Source of the DNA: Henriciella sp. | Lineage (GTDB): Bacteria > Pseudomonadota > Alphaproteobacteria > Caulobacterales > Hyphomonadaceae | Assembly: GCA_013213785.1 (NCBI GenBank) | Contig: JABSPZ010000020.1 | Coordinates: 1 to 42,997, forward strand | Direction: 5' to 3' | Length of the DNA stretch: 42,997 nt | Part shown: positions 1 to 8,561 of the stretch, in pieces | Numbering within the stretch: the stretch's first letter is position 1 | Layout of the letters: each line of letters opens with the position of its first letter | Notes under the pieces: generated by a model | What the model saw: only the letters and a program-made list of their open reading frames with translations | Told to the model about the DNA's origin: nothing | The model's database searches: none | Translations under genes and position numbers: made by a program

Positions 1-77
1 GAGGCGGCATGAACGCCGCTAAAAACCAACCGTCGATCCTAACATTACGGTTGGGCCAGTCAGATCAGGCAGGCCAT
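1..77. repeat. Left copy of 77-bp exact inverted terminal repeat
   Basis: Bases 1-77 are the exact reverse complement of 42921-42997, and identity stops abruptly at base 78. The repeat contains hairpins: GCGGC/GCCGC, and CCAACCGT/ACGGTTGG around a 13-nt loop. One frame reads RRHERR followed by a TAA stop, which could be the tail of a gene lying outside the window. A length of exactly 77 equals a common largest k-mer of short-read assemblers. The simplest reading is that the contig was cut where a longer repeat, such as an insertion sequence, starts on both sides in inverted orientation. Confidence 0.9.
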
Positions 78-189
78 TGGCACTGACCTTACTTGAGCGA
101 TTCATAGTATTCCGCAGCAGACCAGAATCCGCTGGACAAACAAAATGCTTTCACTCAACCTTAAACGGTAGAATTGAAGGCGGTGCATT

Positions 190-906
190 ATGAATAAGCG
201 GATTTTATGGACGGGTCAGGGCGTGATAGCCACAGCGCTTCTTGCGCTATTGATTTATTTGGTCATGTTTGTTTGGCCGGACCACGTCGTTCAAAGCAGT
301 CACAGTGCGGTCCTTAAGCGGACTCCTTGGGCGGAATCGGCTTATTTTACTTTTCGGGATGAGTATGGCTATCGGTATCGGAAAGTACTAAGAAAAGGTC
401 CGGTTAAAACTAAAGAATTCCTGCTCGAGCGTATGACAAAAGACTTTGAATCCAAAGACTTTGTGGAGCTAAGCGAACTGCTATCCACTTACAAAGATGC
501 CGGATGTCGCGCTCCTTTTTCCACTAACAAAGATCCCAGATATTGCGCTCCTTTTTACAATCAACCATCCCCCCCTTATTGGATAACCGAAATCAAAAAC
601 ATATCCGATGGGTGTGAATGGCTTGTCAAACGGCGGTCGAGCCATCCAACAGCGAAATCGTGTGCTAGGATTTCAAATTTGTCTTATCTTCTTATTGGTC
701 ATGAATTTCCGATAGGACAGAAGGGAGCAAAGGCAATTGACGGCATTCGTTTTTACGAGCCGTTCGAAGGGGCAGCGCAACTAGTAAGCATGGTTCAAAA
801 ATTAAAAGTAGAATCCAGAGATCAGTATGAGAGAATTTACGCTCAGCCCATTCAGCAGGCCATGAAAGAACACGTGCGCACTGATCTGCAATCGAGTTTA
901 CGATAG
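190..906 (+). CDS. Unknown membrane-anchored protein
   Basis: A 238-residue protein that I do not recognise. Residues 8-29 form one hydrophobic helix after a basic start (MNKR), so it is probably anchored in the inner membrane with the remainder in the periplasm. The soluble part holds four cysteines at about 105-160, which could form disulfides, and is otherwise polar and basic. The ATG at 190 follows GAAGG at normal spacing. It is the first gene after the left terminal repeat and reads away from it; an unrelated unknown gene converges on it downstream. Base composition is more AT-rich than in the core genes from 1801 onward, consistent with accessory DNA. Confidence 0.6.
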   Translation: MNKRILWTGQGVIATALLALLIYLVMFVWPDHVVQSSHSAVLKRTPWAESAYFTFRDEYGYRYRKVLRKGPVKTKEFLLERMTKDFESKDFVELSELLSTYKDAGCRAPFSTNKDPRYCAPFYNQPSPPYWITEIKNISDGCEWLVKRRSSHPTAKSCARISNLSYLLIGHEFPIGQKGAKAIDGIRFYEPFEGAAQLVSMVQKLKVESRDQYERIYAQPIQQAMKEHVRTDLQSSLR

Positions 907-948
907 GATAAAGAAACTTTAGCCTAGTTTTTTCTCAGATATTTTTAC

Positions 949-1617
949 TCACTCCAATTGGTCGATCGAGCGGCCATACGGCGACTGCGAAAGAACCTGA
1001 TCAGACCATGACTGTAGAGCTTCACCAACTACTGGCGCGAAGTACAACACTTGAAGGGCCAGTAAGACCCCAATTAGATAAAGTACGCCTTCACGAAACC
1101 CCTTAACCACCAGGGCGCCTATTAGTGGTATTCCGGATAAGCATGTCGCGAAAACGATTACATCTAAGTCGCTCAAATTAGTCTTCGCGACCTCCGCTGG
1201 ATTCAAAAACGCCGTAAAGACCAAAAAAGGACCGGCGAAGCTGATGAACCCCAAAGCAAAAGTGATAAGAACTCTCTCCAGACTGAGTTGGTCGTCACCG
1301 ATGTAAATATCATAAATGCCTAAGACACCTGGAACCGACACTACGCTACAGAAAACAAGCGCGTTGATTTGATGGCTTGAGAATTCAGGAATAAAAGGAA
1401 ACAGTCCAATAGAATCTGCAATGTAGCTGGTAAATGACTGCCAAAGGGTCAGTACGGCAAAAACAACTCTCGAGAACTCCGAGGCGTCGATATCTAATAT
1501 AGTGGCTAGTAGAGACAACAGTGAAAGCGCACCAATGAAACCACGAACAACAGCAAATTTGCGTAGCGCGGAAACAACCGACTGCTTTCGAATAGATTGG
1601 TGATCAGATGGGTTCAT
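949..1617 (-). CDS. Unknown multi-pass membrane protein
   Basis: A 222-residue protein of unknown function. Several hydrophobic segments are visible at about residues 24-43, 50-70, 85-105, 115-137, 150-170 and 178-200, suggesting five or six membrane passes. The short N-terminus is polar and basic (RKQ, RKF) and the C-terminus is polar. It converges on the unknown gene at 190-906, leaving 42 bases between the stops. No family motif was recognised. Like its neighbour it lies in the AT-richer left edge of the window and is probably accessory. Confidence 0.55.
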   Translation of the reverse strand: MNPSDHQSIRKQSVVSALRKFAVVRGFIGALSLLSLLATILDIDASEFSRVVFAVLTLWQSFTSYIADSIGLFPFIPEFSSHQINALVFCSVVSVPGVLGIYDIYIGDDQLSLERVLITFALGFISFAGPFLVFTAFLNPAEVAKTNLSDLDVIVFATCLSGIPLIGALVVKGFREGVLYLIGVLLALQVLYFAPVVGEALQSWSDQVLSQSPYGRSIDQLE

Positions 1618-1640
1618 TCGTCGTCAATACTTTCTAAGGG

Positions 1641-1720
1641 CAGCAACGCTCTAGCGATGCTGCAACCCTACATCCAACAATGAAGCAAAAAGAGGCCCGC
1701 ATCGCTAGATACGGGCTCCT
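1641..1720 (+). other. Structured intergenic stretch, possible small RNA
   Basis: Two overlapping folds are possible. Bases 1641-1663 form a local hairpin with CGCT/AGCG inside an outer CAGC/GCTG stem. The segment CTAGCGATGC at 1651-1660 is also perfectly complementary to GCATCGCTAG at 1699-1708, so the two structures compete. A GCCCG/CGGGC stem lies at 1695-1715. A strong plus-strand terminator follows at 1751, yet no plus-strand protein gene lies directly upstream. This fits a short non-coding transcript, but expression is not shown. Confidence 0.35.
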
Positions 1721-1750
1721 TGTGTAATTAATTTTTGGATATTTCTATAC

Positions 1751-1778
1751 CCCCGGCCAGATGGTCGGGGCTTTTTTT
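1751..1778 (+). terminator. Rho-independent terminator
   Basis: An 8-bp stem (CCCCGGCC with GGTCGGGG, one G-U pair) around the loop AGAT is followed at once by CTTTTTTT. The T tract is on the plus-strand side, so it stops rightward transcription. The GST gene beyond it reads leftward and has no T tract from this hairpin. Confidence 0.85.
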
Positions 1779-1800
1779 ATTACCTTGTTATCGGACCCAG

Positions 1801-2571
1801 CTATTTGCGTTCCGAGGGCGGCCTCACTGAAACCGGCGGTAGTCTTCCGATCATCCCGTCAGGGCGGGCCGCCGTTAGCATGCGCTGGTAAGCGGGGCGC
1901 GCTTCGACTTTTGTCTTCCACTCGGCGATTGCCGGAAACTTTGCTTCATCGACCAGGTTGAGACCCGTCGCCACATTCAATGGAAACAGCATCATGATGT
2001 CGGCGGATGAGAATTCCGCACCACCGAACCAAGGATTTGCTTGCAGGTGGTTCTCAGCGAATTGTACGACCGCTTCGCTATCCACGAACATGGACCGCTC
2101 AGTCGGAGGGTTTGTGCGCCAAGCTCTATAATCGCTGAACAGGCGAGCTGCGAGTGAGCCCTCAGCATAGTGCATCCACATGACGTGAATTGGATAATCG
2201 CTGCTGGTAATATCAGGCGTCAGTTCCCCCGGTGCATAACGGGCGAGAATTGTATCTATTATCGCGCCCGACTCCACCAGGATTTGATCCTCAATGACGA
2301 CTGTTGGAACCATCGGCATTTCATGTCCCAACGCGTGAACCATCGCCATCGATCCTCGCAGATCGCCGCGCACATAGTTCAAATCATAGGGCATGCCGAG
2401 CTCTTCTAAGAGCCAAACAATTCGCTCTGATCGGCGACCTTCAAGATGGTAGATCTGGATCATTGGAACCGTAGACGGTTCAGATGTTTCTACGGGGGCA
2501 GCGCTCACAGGGGCGGCGATGCAAGCCGTCATGCTGAGCGCGGCGGCAGCGAGGATTGCTGGAGTCTTCAT
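1801..2571 (-). CDS. Exported glutathione S-transferase-like protein
   Basis: GST-fold protein of about 256 residues. After a signal peptide comes a thioredoxin-like domain (IYHLEGRRSERIVWLLEELG, then the cis-proline region MVPTVVIED and the glutathione-contact VESGAI), followed by an all-helical C-terminal domain. I start at 2571 because the codon follows AAAGG at good spacing; an in-frame start at 2631 would only add a charged, non-signal tail. The N-terminus MKTPAILAAAALSMTAC could be a lipobox (MTAC) or a Sec signal cleaved after VSAA. GSTs are normally cytosolic, so export is unusual. It is the last gene of the minus-strand series below oligopeptidase B. The substrate cannot be told from sequence. 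Confidence 0.85.
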   Translation of the reverse strand: MKTPAILAAAALSMTACIAAPVSAAPVETSEPSTVPMIQIYHLEGRRSERIVWLLEELGMPYDLNYVRGDLRGSMAMVHALGHEMPMVPTVVIEDQILVESGAIIDTILARYAPGELTPDITSSDYPIHVMWMHYAEGSLAARLFSDYRAWRTNPPTERSMFVDSEAVVQFAENHLQANPWFGGAEFSSADIMMLFPLNVATGLNLVDEAKFPAIAEWKTKVEARPAYQRMLTAARPDGMIGRLPPVSVRPPSERK

Positions 2572-2643
2572 ATCAGAACCTTTGTTCAAGTACGCTTTGC
2601 GAGAGTTGAGCGGGCAGCGGCGCCCGCTCAACTCTGTTTTCGA

Positions 2644-4887
2644 CTAGTCCAGCTCGACATCGCCGGCCTTGCCGACCGCTGCTAAGGCAAACGCGTACTC
2701 GAGGGCAGTTTCTTTCAAGCCCTCAAACCGGCCAGACGCACCGCCATGGCCTGCTTCCATATTGATGCGCAGGAAGTAAGGTCCGGCCTCTGGGGCCTCA
2801 TTGCGAAGCTTCGCAGCCCACTTGCTTGGCTCCCAGTAGGTTACGCGTGGATCGCTGAGGCCGCCGGTGATCAGCATTGCCGGGTAGGGCAGATTGGTCG
2901 TCTGATCGTAGGGGCTGTAGGCCATCATCGTGTCATAGTCTTCCGCGCTGGTCAGTGGGTTCCCCCATTCCGGCCATTCCGGCGGTGTGAGCGGCAGCGT
3001 ATCGTCTGACATCGTGTTGATGACGTCTACGAACGGCACGGCAGCAATAATACCTGCGAACATCTCCGGGTCTTGGTTCGCGACGGCGCCCATCAAGAGA
3101 CCACCTGCCGAGCCACCCATGCCGACAACGTTTCCGCGGCTAGAATAGCCCTCGCCAATCAGGTGATTTCCGGCATCAACATAGTCATTGAAGGTGTTGA
3201 CCTTCTTTTTCAGCTTGCCATCCAAATACCACTGATAACCTTTCGCCATCGAGCCGCGAGGATGCACGATCGCATAGACCATACCGCGATCCGCGAGTGC
3301 GAGCGGCGTTGTCCGGAAACGGGCAGAGATCGTGATGCCGTATGAGCCATAGCCATAGAGCAACATCGGTGCGGAGCCATCGATGGCGGTGTCTTTGTGA
3401 TAGAGAATTGTGACCGGCACGCCTTCGCCATCGCGAGCCGGTGCGAGAACACGCTTCACGACATAGTCGCTCGCATCGTGACCGGATGGGACTTCTTGTT
3501 CCTTGCGCAGAACCCGCTCTTTGGTGGCGAGGTCATAGTCAAAGGTTTGAGACGGCGTAGACGGCGAGGAGTAGCTGATCCGCATTTGCGTCGTGTCATA
3601 TTCATAGCCAACCGAGGTGCCGAGCGCGTAAGCCTCTTCTTCGAAAGCGATCGTCTCTTCTGTGCCGCTCTCGCGCTCACGAACAACGATCCGCGGAAGA
3701 CCATCCTTGCGCTCGAGGCGGATCAGGTGGTCTTTCAAGACATCCATGCCGAGGATCAGAGTGCCCGCTTCATAAGGGACCAGGTCAGTCCAATTGTCTC
3801 TTCCTGGTGCGCTGACAGGCGTCGTAACGACCTTGAAATCGACAGAGTCATCAGCATTGGTCGAGATGACGAAGTCGTCGCCCCAATGCTCGACGCTGTA
3901 CTCGAGATCGGTTTCGCGTGGTGAGATCACCTGAAGGTTTGGCGTCTCCTCATCAGATTTAAAGAAGTGAACTTCTGACGTGGTGTGGCTGCCCGCGCCG
4001 ATGAAGATGTATTCACCCGATTGCGACTCGCTTACACCGATAAAGAAGCCTGGATCTTGTTCGCGGTAGATCTCTGTCGATCCCTCACCGCCCAGTTTGT
4101 ACATGTGGACAGCAGCGGGCCGGCCCTCATTGTCGCGCTCGATCCAGAAGACGCGATCTGAATTCGCGCCCCAGACAAATGAGCCATATGTGTTTTCGAT
4201 CTCATCTGGCAGGGTTTCGTCCGTCTCGAGGTTCTTGAATCGGATCGTGTAGAACTCGCTGCCTTGCTCATCGACCGCATAGGCGATCAGCTTGTGGTTC
4301 GGGCTATGCTCGACATCATTGAACGAGAAATAGGCTTTGCCTTCGCCCATCACGTCGCCGTCGAGTAGAATTTCATCTTCAGCGTCGGCGTTATAGATAT
4401 CCGCTGCCGCTTTCCGAGCGATGATCGGGTATTCGCCGCCAGTGCGGAACTTTGTCAGATAGGCATAGGGCCCGTGAACAGAAGGCAGGGAGCTGTCATC
4501 CTCTTTGATGCGCCCGCGCATTTCTTGAAAGAGCTCTTCTTTCAGACCTTCCAGTGGGTCTTCGAGTTTTGCTTTCGTGAAGGCGTTCTCGGCCTCAAGA
4601 TATTCGCGAATATCCGCCCGCAGAACGCTTGGGTCCTGCATTACCTCCTGCCAGTTCTCGTCTTTCATCCAATTGTATGGATCGACCCGCGTGCGGCCGA
4701 CTTGTTCAATTGTTTTCATCTCGCGCTTGGCGACGGGTGGGGTGAGTGTCACAGAGGCGTCCTCGGCTTCGGCAGTTGGCGGCGGGGTATCAACGATTAC
4801 AGGTTCGGTTTCAAGCGATGACGTGGAGTTACATCCAGCCAGAATGGCGAAACCGGCGACACCGGCTAGGAGGAAAGAAAGACGCAT
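2644..4887 (-). CDS. ptrB: S9 prolyl oligopeptidase, protease II type, lipoprotein
   Basis: Oligopeptidase B-like serine peptidase (747 residues) cleaving short peptides, typically after basic residues in characterised members. The N-terminus has a clear lipobox (FAILAGC), so the mature protein is probably a periplasmic lipoprotein. Residues about 55-470 form the beta-propeller and the rest the alpha/beta-hydrolase domain. The catalytic triad is visible: Ser593 in GGSAGG, Asp679 in GGLSDPRV, His714 in EAGHGG. The start has GGAG six bases upstream. Length is that of the family plus the signal and a proline/threonine-rich linker. Neighbours are the GST downstream and msrB upstream, all on the minus strand. 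Confidence 0.93.
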   Translation of the reverse strand: MRLSFLLAGVAGFAILAGCNSTSSLETEPVIVDTPPPTAEAEDASVTLTPPVAKREMKTIEQVGRTRVDPYNWMKDENWQEVMQDPSVLRADIREYLEAENAFTKAKLEDPLEGLKEELFQEMRGRIKEDDSSLPSVHGPYAYLTKFRTGGEYPIIARKAAADIYNADAEDEILLDGDVMGEGKAYFSFNDVEHSPNHKLIAYAVDEQGSEFYTIRFKNLETDETLPDEIENTYGSFVWGANSDRVFWIERDNEGRPAAVHMYKLGGEGSTEIYREQDPGFFIGVSESQSGEYIFIGAGSHTTSEVHFFKSDEETPNLQVISPRETDLEYSVEHWGDDFVISTNADDSVDFKVVTTPVSAPGRDNWTDLVPYEAGTLILGMDVLKDHLIRLERKDGLPRIVVRERESGTEETIAFEEEAYALGTSVGYEYDTTQMRISYSSPSTPSQTFDYDLATKERVLRKEQEVPSGHDASDYVVKRVLAPARDGEGVPVTILYHKDTAIDGSAPMLLYGYGSYGITISARFRTTPLALADRGMVYAIVHPRGSMAKGYQWYLDGKLKKKVNTFNDYVDAGNHLIGEGYSSRGNVVGMGGSAGGLLMGAVANQDPEMFAGIIAAVPFVDVINTMSDDTLPLTPPEWPEWGNPLTSAEDYDTMMAYSPYDQTTNLPYPAMLITGGLSDPRVTYWEPSKWAAKLRNEAPEAGPYFLRINMEAGHGGASGRFEGLKETALEYAFALAAVGKAGDVELD

Positions 4888-4954
4888 TAATTGCTCCGCT
4901 ATTTATCGAATAGCGGCAAGCTAACCTCGTCTCGTGGGATGTCCAGCTTCGATC

Positions 4955-5380
4955 CTAAGATTCCGTAGGACGAAAGTTCAGCACCACGCCATTGATGCAC
5001 CAGCGTAGGCCCGTTGGCGGCGGTCCGTCTTTAAAAACATGCCCCATGTGCAGTCCGCAAACAGCGCAATGACACTCTGAACGTGGATAGATGAGTTTGA
5101 AATCTGTCTTGGTCTCAATCACATCATCGCTCATGGGTTGCCAGTAACTTGGCCAACCCGTGCCACTGTCAAACTTGTGCTCTGAGGACCAAAGCGGTGT
5201 GTCGCAACCGACGCAATGATAGACTCCGTCGCGCTTCTCACTCTCAAAGTTTCCAGTCGAGAAGGCGCGCTCGGTGCCTTCTTTAACACCCACACGGTAT
5301 TGCTCCGGCGTGAGAAGGTCTCGCCATTCGGCATCCGAACGTTTGATTTTTTGACGACCTGACATTTGGGAAGACGACAT
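4955..5380 (-). CDS. msrB: Peptide-methionine (R)-S-oxide reductase
   Basis: MsrB reduces the R-form of methionine sulfoxide in proteins, using thioredoxin. The 141-residue protein has the zinc pairs Cys56/Cys59 (CVGC) and Cys105/Cys108 (CAVC), the family motifs GTGWPS and GHVFKDGP, and the catalytic cysteine Cys128 in RWCING. Cys103 next to the second zinc pair is extra; it may or may not be a resolving cysteine. There is no signal peptide, so it is cytosolic. GAGAGG precedes the ATG. It lies between the oligopeptidase and the MaoC gene on the same strand, with gaps of 67 and 44 bases, so co-transcription is possible. Confidence 0.96.
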   Translation of the reverse strand: MSSSQMSGRQKIKRSDAEWRDLLTPEQYRVGVKEGTERAFSTGNFESEKRDGVYHCVGCDTPLWSSEHKFDSGTGWPSYWQPMSDDVIETKTDFKLIYPRSECHCAVCGLHMGHVFKDGPPPTGLRWCINGVVLNFRPTES

Positions 5381-5424
5381 GAGTGGGCCTCTCTGTTGAA
5401 ACGCCCACTCGATATAGGTCGTTC

Positions 5425-5880
5425 TTAGCCGTAGAGAACCGAAATGGTTTCAGCGACGCAAGCTGGGCGCTCTTGGCCTTCGATTTCGATCGTGCACTCA
5501 GAGATCATCTGCTTGCCACCGGCCTTTTCGTTCACTTCTTTGACGGTCTGGACCAGACGAAGCTTCGAGTTCACGGGCACCATATTGGTGAAGCGTACTT
5601 TGTTGGCACCATAGTTGATACCGCGGCTGACGCCCTCAACGCGAAGGACCTGAGGTCCGAACATAGGGATCAAAGACAAAGTCAGATAGCCGTGTGCGAT
5701 TGTAGAACCGAACATTTTCCCGGCCATTTCTTCGTTCACGTGGATCCATTGATGATCGCCTGTTGCATCGGCAAATGTGTTGATCCGAGACTGGTCGACT
5801 TCGAACCAATCGGACGGCGGGAGTGTTTCACCGACAAGGCTCTCTAGGTCAGCATATTGTACAGATTTTGGATCAGCCAT
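5425..5880 (-). CDS. MaoC-family (R)-specific enoyl-CoA hydratase
   Basis: Single hot-dog-fold hydratase of 151 residues. The hydratase-2 motif is intact: FADATGD with Asp42 and IH with His47, five apart as in PhaJ-type enzymes, followed by IAHGYLTLSL. The reaction is reversible hydration of 2-enoyl-CoA to (R)-3-hydroxyacyl-CoA. A perfect AGGAGG lies six bases before the ATG, suggesting strong translation. The acyl-CoA synthetase upstream (69 bases away, same strand) would supply CoA thioesters, so the pair probably acts in fatty-acid or related acyl-CoA metabolism. The exact chain-length preference is unknown. Confidence 0.92.
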   Translation of the reverse strand: MADPKSVQYADLESLVGETLPPSDWFEVDQSRINTFADATGDHQWIHVNEEMAGKMFGSTIAHGYLTLSLIPMFGPQVLRVEGVSRGINYGANKVRFTNMVPVNSKLRLVQTVKEVNEKAGGKQMISECTIEIEGQERPACVAETISVLYG

Positions 5881-5949
5881 GAATTCCTCCTGAGGATTTG
5901 TTTCTGTAATGATTAGTGGCGTTTAGCGATGGTTTCCGCAAGTGTTTCC

Positions 5950-7497
5950 TTAGACGATGCGGCTGTCTTTGTTGCCCCAGTAACGGTCCCGGACCAGACG
6001 CTTGTACAGCTTGCCTGTCGGGTGGCGCGGTAGGGCCGGATCGAAATCAACGGATTTCGGACACTTGATCTTTGCGAGGCGCTCTTGGCAGAAAGCCAGC
6101 AGCTCGTTTGCTAGCTCATCTGTTGCTTCTACGCCGTCCATTGGTTGGACGACGGCTTTGACTTCCTCGCCAAACTCTTCGTTCGGAACGCCGATTACGG
6201 CGACATCGGCGACCGCGGGATGCGTGATCAGAATGTTCTCTGCTTCTTGCGGATAGATGTTCACACCGCCTGAAATGATCATAAACGCCTTGCGATCGGT
6301 TAGGTATAGGAACCCGTCTTTATCGATCTTGCCGACATCGCCGAGTGAAGACCAATCCGCATGCTTTGGGTTGAGGGCGCCTTTGGTTTTTTCCGGGTCA
6401 TTATGATAATTGGGAGGCGCAGTTCCCCCGAAATAGATTTGGCCTTCTTCGCCTTGCGCAACTTCGTCGCCAGCTTCATCGCAAATGTGGAGCTCTCCGA
6501 AGATTGGGGCGCCGACTGTCCCCTTATGGGCAAGCCATTGATCTGAGTTTGCCCAGGTCATGCCATTGCCCTCGGAGCCGGCATAATATTCCTCAATGAC
6601 CGGGCCCCACCATTCGATCATCTGCTCTTTAACCGGGATCGGACACGGGGCGGCCGCATGCACGGCGGCGACCAAGCTGGAGACGTCATACTTCGCGCGC
6701 GCTTCTTCCGGCAGTTTCAGCATTTTCACGAACATGGTCGGAACCAGCTGTGTATGCGTGACTTTATATTTCTCGACCAAAGCCAAATAGCTCTCTGGAT
6801 CAAACTTCTCCATGATGATCAGCGTCATGCCGAACTTGGTCATCGCCATGCACCAGCGCAGCGGCGCCGCGTGATAGAGCGGGGCGGGCGAAAGGTAAGT
6901 GCCGTCCGGACTCGCCTTGAAGAGTGCTTGCGCGATCATAGTGAGCGCGTTGGTTCCGTCGATGGCAGTATCTTCGGGGAGCGGTGGGCGAATGCCTTTT
7001 GGCCGTCCGGTTGTGCCTGACGAGTAAAGCATATCCGTTCCGGCACGCTCATCAGAAATTGGCGTCTCTGGCATTCCGGCGCGCACGCCCTCTAGCGGTT
7101 CATAGCCTTGGATCGGGCCATCAATCGACCAGTAAGCTTCTAGGTCGGTGACGCTGATAACGTCATGCGCGACAGTCTTTAGTCCCGCCGACGAAATGAG
7201 GAGGCGCGCGCCGCTATCTTTGACGATATACTCAACTTCCGGCGTTGTAAGCCGTGAGGAAATACAAACGAAGTAAAGCCCAGCCCGCTGCGCCGCCCAG
7301 CAAATCTCAAAATAGCGCGGACTGTTCTCGGCAAAGATAGCCAGTGTGTCACCGTGCTTGAGCCCCAGTGTTCGAAACGCGTGCGCAATTTGATTGGAGC
7401 GGGTCTCTAGCTCGCCGAAGGTCACAGTCTCTCCGCTGCCTGCCATAATATAGGCGGCGTGATCCGGATCAGTTTTCGCGTGATGTGATGGATGCAT
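5950..7497 (-). CDS. Acyl-CoA synthetase (AMP-binding family)
   Basis: ANL-superfamily ligase (515 residues) making acyl-CoA from a carboxylic acid, ATP and CoA. The P-loop-like motif SSGTTGRPKG is at 159-168, YAGSEGNG near the middle, the hinge region LTDRKAFMIISGG, and the C-terminal catalytic lysine at about 496 in PTGKLYKR. All are intact. GAGGAAA precedes the ATG. It resembles FadD-like medium- or long-chain ligases, but the substrate cannot be fixed. It heads the acs-maoC-msrB-ptrB-GST minus-strand run; thrB ends 95 bases upstream. Confidence 0.93.
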   Translation of the reverse strand: MHPSHHAKTDPDHAAYIMAGSGETVTFGELETRSNQIAHAFRTLGLKHGDTLAIFAENSPRYFEICWAAQRAGLYFVCISSRLTTPEVEYIVKDSGARLLISSAGLKTVAHDVISVTDLEAYWSIDGPIQGYEPLEGVRAGMPETPISDERAGTDMLYSSGTTGRPKGIRPPLPEDTAIDGTNALTMIAQALFKASPDGTYLSPAPLYHAAPLRWCMAMTKFGMTLIIMEKFDPESYLALVEKYKVTHTQLVPTMFVKMLKLPEEARAKYDVSSLVAAVHAAAPCPIPVKEQMIEWWGPVIEEYYAGSEGNGMTWANSDQWLAHKGTVGAPIFGELHICDEAGDEVAQGEEGQIYFGGTAPPNYHNDPEKTKGALNPKHADWSSLGDVGKIDKDGFLYLTDRKAFMIISGGVNIYPQEAENILITHPAVADVAVIGVPNEEFGEEVKAVVQPMDGVEATDELANELLAFCQERLAKIKCPKSVDFDPALPRHPTGKLYKRLVRDRYWGNKDSRIV

Positions 7498-7592
7498 GGC
7501 TCGTTTCCTCTAACCACCTCTTATTGGGCAGGCTTTGAAATCGAGATTAGCTTGGCGATTCGCCCTGTCCATTGGTGACTTAGGGAAAACGT

Positions 7593-8558
7593 CTAACCAC
7601 CATAGTCACTGATTGATCGCGTAGTTCGGTGAAAGCGTAGTCGATCTGCATAATCGAGCGGATCTTTGGGCTTAACCAACGCATCATCAGGCGTATCGGT
7701 CCAGTCCACGAGCCGGGTTAAGAAGAACCGAAGCGCCGCCCCGCGACAGAGGATTGGAAAGGCTGCCTTCTCATCTGCATCAAGGGGCCGAACGCTTTGA
7801 TAGCCCGCGATCAAATTCGCGGCCTTTGAGTAATTGAAAGCGCCATCACTTTCGAACGCCCAAGCGTTTACACAAACGGCGAGGTCATAAGCGAGTGCAT
7901 CGGTACAGGCGAAATAAAAATCGATCGCGCCTGTAAATCGGTCTCCCAGAAAAAAGGCATTGTCGGGGAACAGATCGGCGTGGATGGTCCCACGTGGTAG
8001 TGAGCTGAGCGAGGATTGGGCCTCGGCGACGCTTTTCAGGTCGGTTGCGATCTTTTCCGCCAACCCCGGTTGAAGCGTCTCCGCCGTTTGCTCGCGGCCC
8101 TCCCAAAGGACCCGCCAGCTTGATGGACCAAGACTGTTTTCCCGCTGCATAGCGAAGTTTGCGGCAGCCTGATGAAGTCTCGCGAGACCAATCCCGAGCT
8201 CACGGCACTGAACGGCGTTCGGGACACGCGGCGACAGACCTTGTAAAAAGGTAATGATCACGGAGGGGCGACCCGCCAATGTTCGCAGTGCTTTTCCATC
8301 TTTCGCGGCAACTGGGAGCGGACAAGAGTATCCGTTCGCCGCGAGATGCTGTTTCAGCTCGATGAAATAGGGGAGATCGGCCGGGTTCGCCCGCTTTTCA
8401 AAAAGCGTGAGAATGAAACGACCTTTGGTTGTCTCGAGGAAGTAGTTCGAATTCTCAACGCCCTCGGCGATGCCCTTAAACGCAATCGCCTCACCGAGAT
8501 CATACTCGGTGAGGTATTGTGCGAGATCTTCGTCAGATACGTTTGTATAGACAGCCAT
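7593..8558 (-). CDS. thrB: Homoserine kinase, APH-fold type
   Basis: Phosphorylates L-homoserine in threonine synthesis. This is the aminoglycoside-phosphotransferase-fold ThrB typical of alphaproteobacteria, not the GHMP type. Visible marks are GVENSNYFL at 33-41, the catalytic loop IHADLFPDN (His193, Asp195, Asn200) and the metal-binding AIDFYFAC (Asp213). At 321 residues it has family length. The ATG lies three bases after the stop of the MFS gene upstream and has only a weak ribosome site, so translation is probably coupled. It is the distal gene of a map-radC-MFS-MFS-thrB run. Confidence 0.95.
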   Translation of the reverse strand: MAVYTNVSDEDLAQYLTEYDLGEAIAFKGIAEGVENSNYFLETTKGRFILTLFEKRANPADLPYFIELKQHLAANGYSCPLPVAAKDGKALRTLAGRPSVIITFLQGLSPRVPNAVQCRELGIGLARLHQAAANFAMQRENSLGPSSWRVLWEGREQTAETLQPGLAEKIATDLKSVAEAQSSLSSLPRGTIHADLFPDNAFFLGDRFTGAIDFYFACTDALAYDLAVCVNAWAFESDGAFNYSKAANLIAGYQSVRPLDADEKAAFPILCRGAALRFFLTRLVDWTDTPDDALVKPKDPLDYADRLRFHRTTRSISDYGG

Positions 8559-8561
8559 AAA

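Noticed and set aside
1-77. Terminal repeat as the true end of a linear plasmid or phage
   Set aside because: Core chromosomal genes (lipB, map, pccA, tRNA-Leu) fill the window, and the repeat length equals a common assembly k-mer.
3397-3924. Long frames opposite or inside oligopeptidase B, pccA and the MFS genes
   Set aside because: They are antisense or out-of-frame shadows of well-supported genes and resemble no protein family.
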